Both the position numbers and the translations under genes were made by a program. The notes under the pieces are model-generated. The model did not search any database. It saw nothing but the letters and a program-made list of their open reading frames with translations, and was not told the origin of the DNA. From NCBI GenBank assembly GCA_036770645.1, contig DAIPIU010000062.1:1-16008 (forward strand): DNA of 16,008 bases, written 5' to 3'. This stretch comes from Rubrimonas sp036770645 (lineage in GTDB: Bacteria; Pseudomonadota; Alphaproteobacteria; Rhodobacterales; Rhodobacteraceae). Positions 15,776 to 16,008 of the stretch are shown here, piece after piece (position 1 is the first letter of the stretch; every line of letters starts with the position of its first letter).

Positions 15776-16008
15776 TCAGGCCCCGCCGGCCAGCAGGTCG
15801 GTCACGCCCAGCGGGCTCTGCGGCCGCGACATGCGCCAGCGCTCGACCCAGATCAGCCGCTCCTGCGCGCGCGTCACCGCCACATAGGCGAGCCTGCGCC
15901 ACAGCGGCGCGCCGGCCTCCATGCGCCCCGACCGCGCCGCGGCGAACAGGTCCGGCGCGAACACCTGCACCGCGGGCCATTGCGAGCCCTGCGCCTTGTG
16001 GATGGTGC
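15776..16008 (-). CDS. C-terminal end of a superfamily 1 DNA helicase (UvrD_C_2 / RecD-like)
   Basis: Only the last 76 or so codons lie in the window; the gene continues past the right edge. The visible part reads TIHKAQGSQWPAVQVFAP (helicase motif V region, TxHKAQG) followed by WRRLAYVAVTRAQERLIWVER (motif VI with the ATP-sensing Arg in YVAVTRA). These are the hallmark C-terminal motifs of the UvrD_C_2 domain in RecD-like and UvrD-like ATP-dependent DNA helicases. The short tail after motif VI favours a RecD-type helicase over full UvrD or PcrA. The frame was fixed from the edge: codons begin at 16006. The name cannot be refined without the N-terminus. Confidence 0.85.
   Translation of the reverse strand, partial: TIHKAQGSQWPAVQVFAPDLFAAARSGRMEAGAPLWRRLAYVAVTRAQERLIWVERWRMSRPQSPLGVTDLLAGGA

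Overview
The window is a very GC-rich (roughly 70 % by eye) bacterial chromosomal segment with tightly packed genes. A DUF2125 protein, TctABC-type and Dpp-type transporters, and overlapping TGATG/GTGA start-stop junctions point to an alphaproteobacterium, most likely a Rhodobacterales/Paracoccaceae member. That assignment is an inference from gene families and composition. I see no rRNA, tRNA, CRISPR array, insertion sequence or phage gene.

Layout. (1) 121-3158, minus strand: a three-gene tripartite tricarboxylate transporter operon (tctC-tctB-tctA) with a strong GC hairpin just after tctA. (2) 3159-3518: a 360-bp divergent intergenic region with several short perfect palindromes and a 9-bp direct repeat, probably control sites. 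(3) 3519-6076, plus strand: a four-gene operon of an ArsR-type metalloid repressor, an ArsP/YraQ-like permease, a 77-residue CxxC thioredoxin-like protein and an exported metallo-beta-lactamase-fold protein whose HxHxDH motif is degenerate. A perfect palindrome sits just before the arsR start. (4) 6174-11741, minus strand: a complete Dpp/Opp-type ABC importer (binding protein, two permeases, two ATPases), with two near-identical hairpins between the binding-protein gene and the first permease gene. (5) 11905-13839, minus strand: an Asp/Glu/hydantoin-racemase-family protein and a salicylate-hydroxylase-like FAD monooxygenase, both upstream of the importer in the same direction. (6) 13957-14265, plus strand: a YegP/DUF1508 protein made of two repeats. 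(7) 14273-15652, minus strand: a DUF2125 protein. (8) 15776 to the window end, minus strand: the C-terminal end of a superfamily 1 (RecD/UvrD-like) DNA helicase.

How the genes may work together. The tct operon should import a carboxylate by a secondary, binding-protein-dependent route. The ars-like operon looks like a metalloid- or thiol-responsive efflux and redox module: the repressor senses, the permease exports, the thioredoxin supplies a dithiol, and the MBL protein acts outside the cytoplasm. Region 4 plus region 5 looks like an uptake-and-catabolism locus for an unidentified, possibly nitrogen-containing or aromatic, small molecule. The most unusual points are the altered metal site of the MBL protein, the missing second catalytic cysteine of the racemase homologue and the twin hairpins in the ABC operon.
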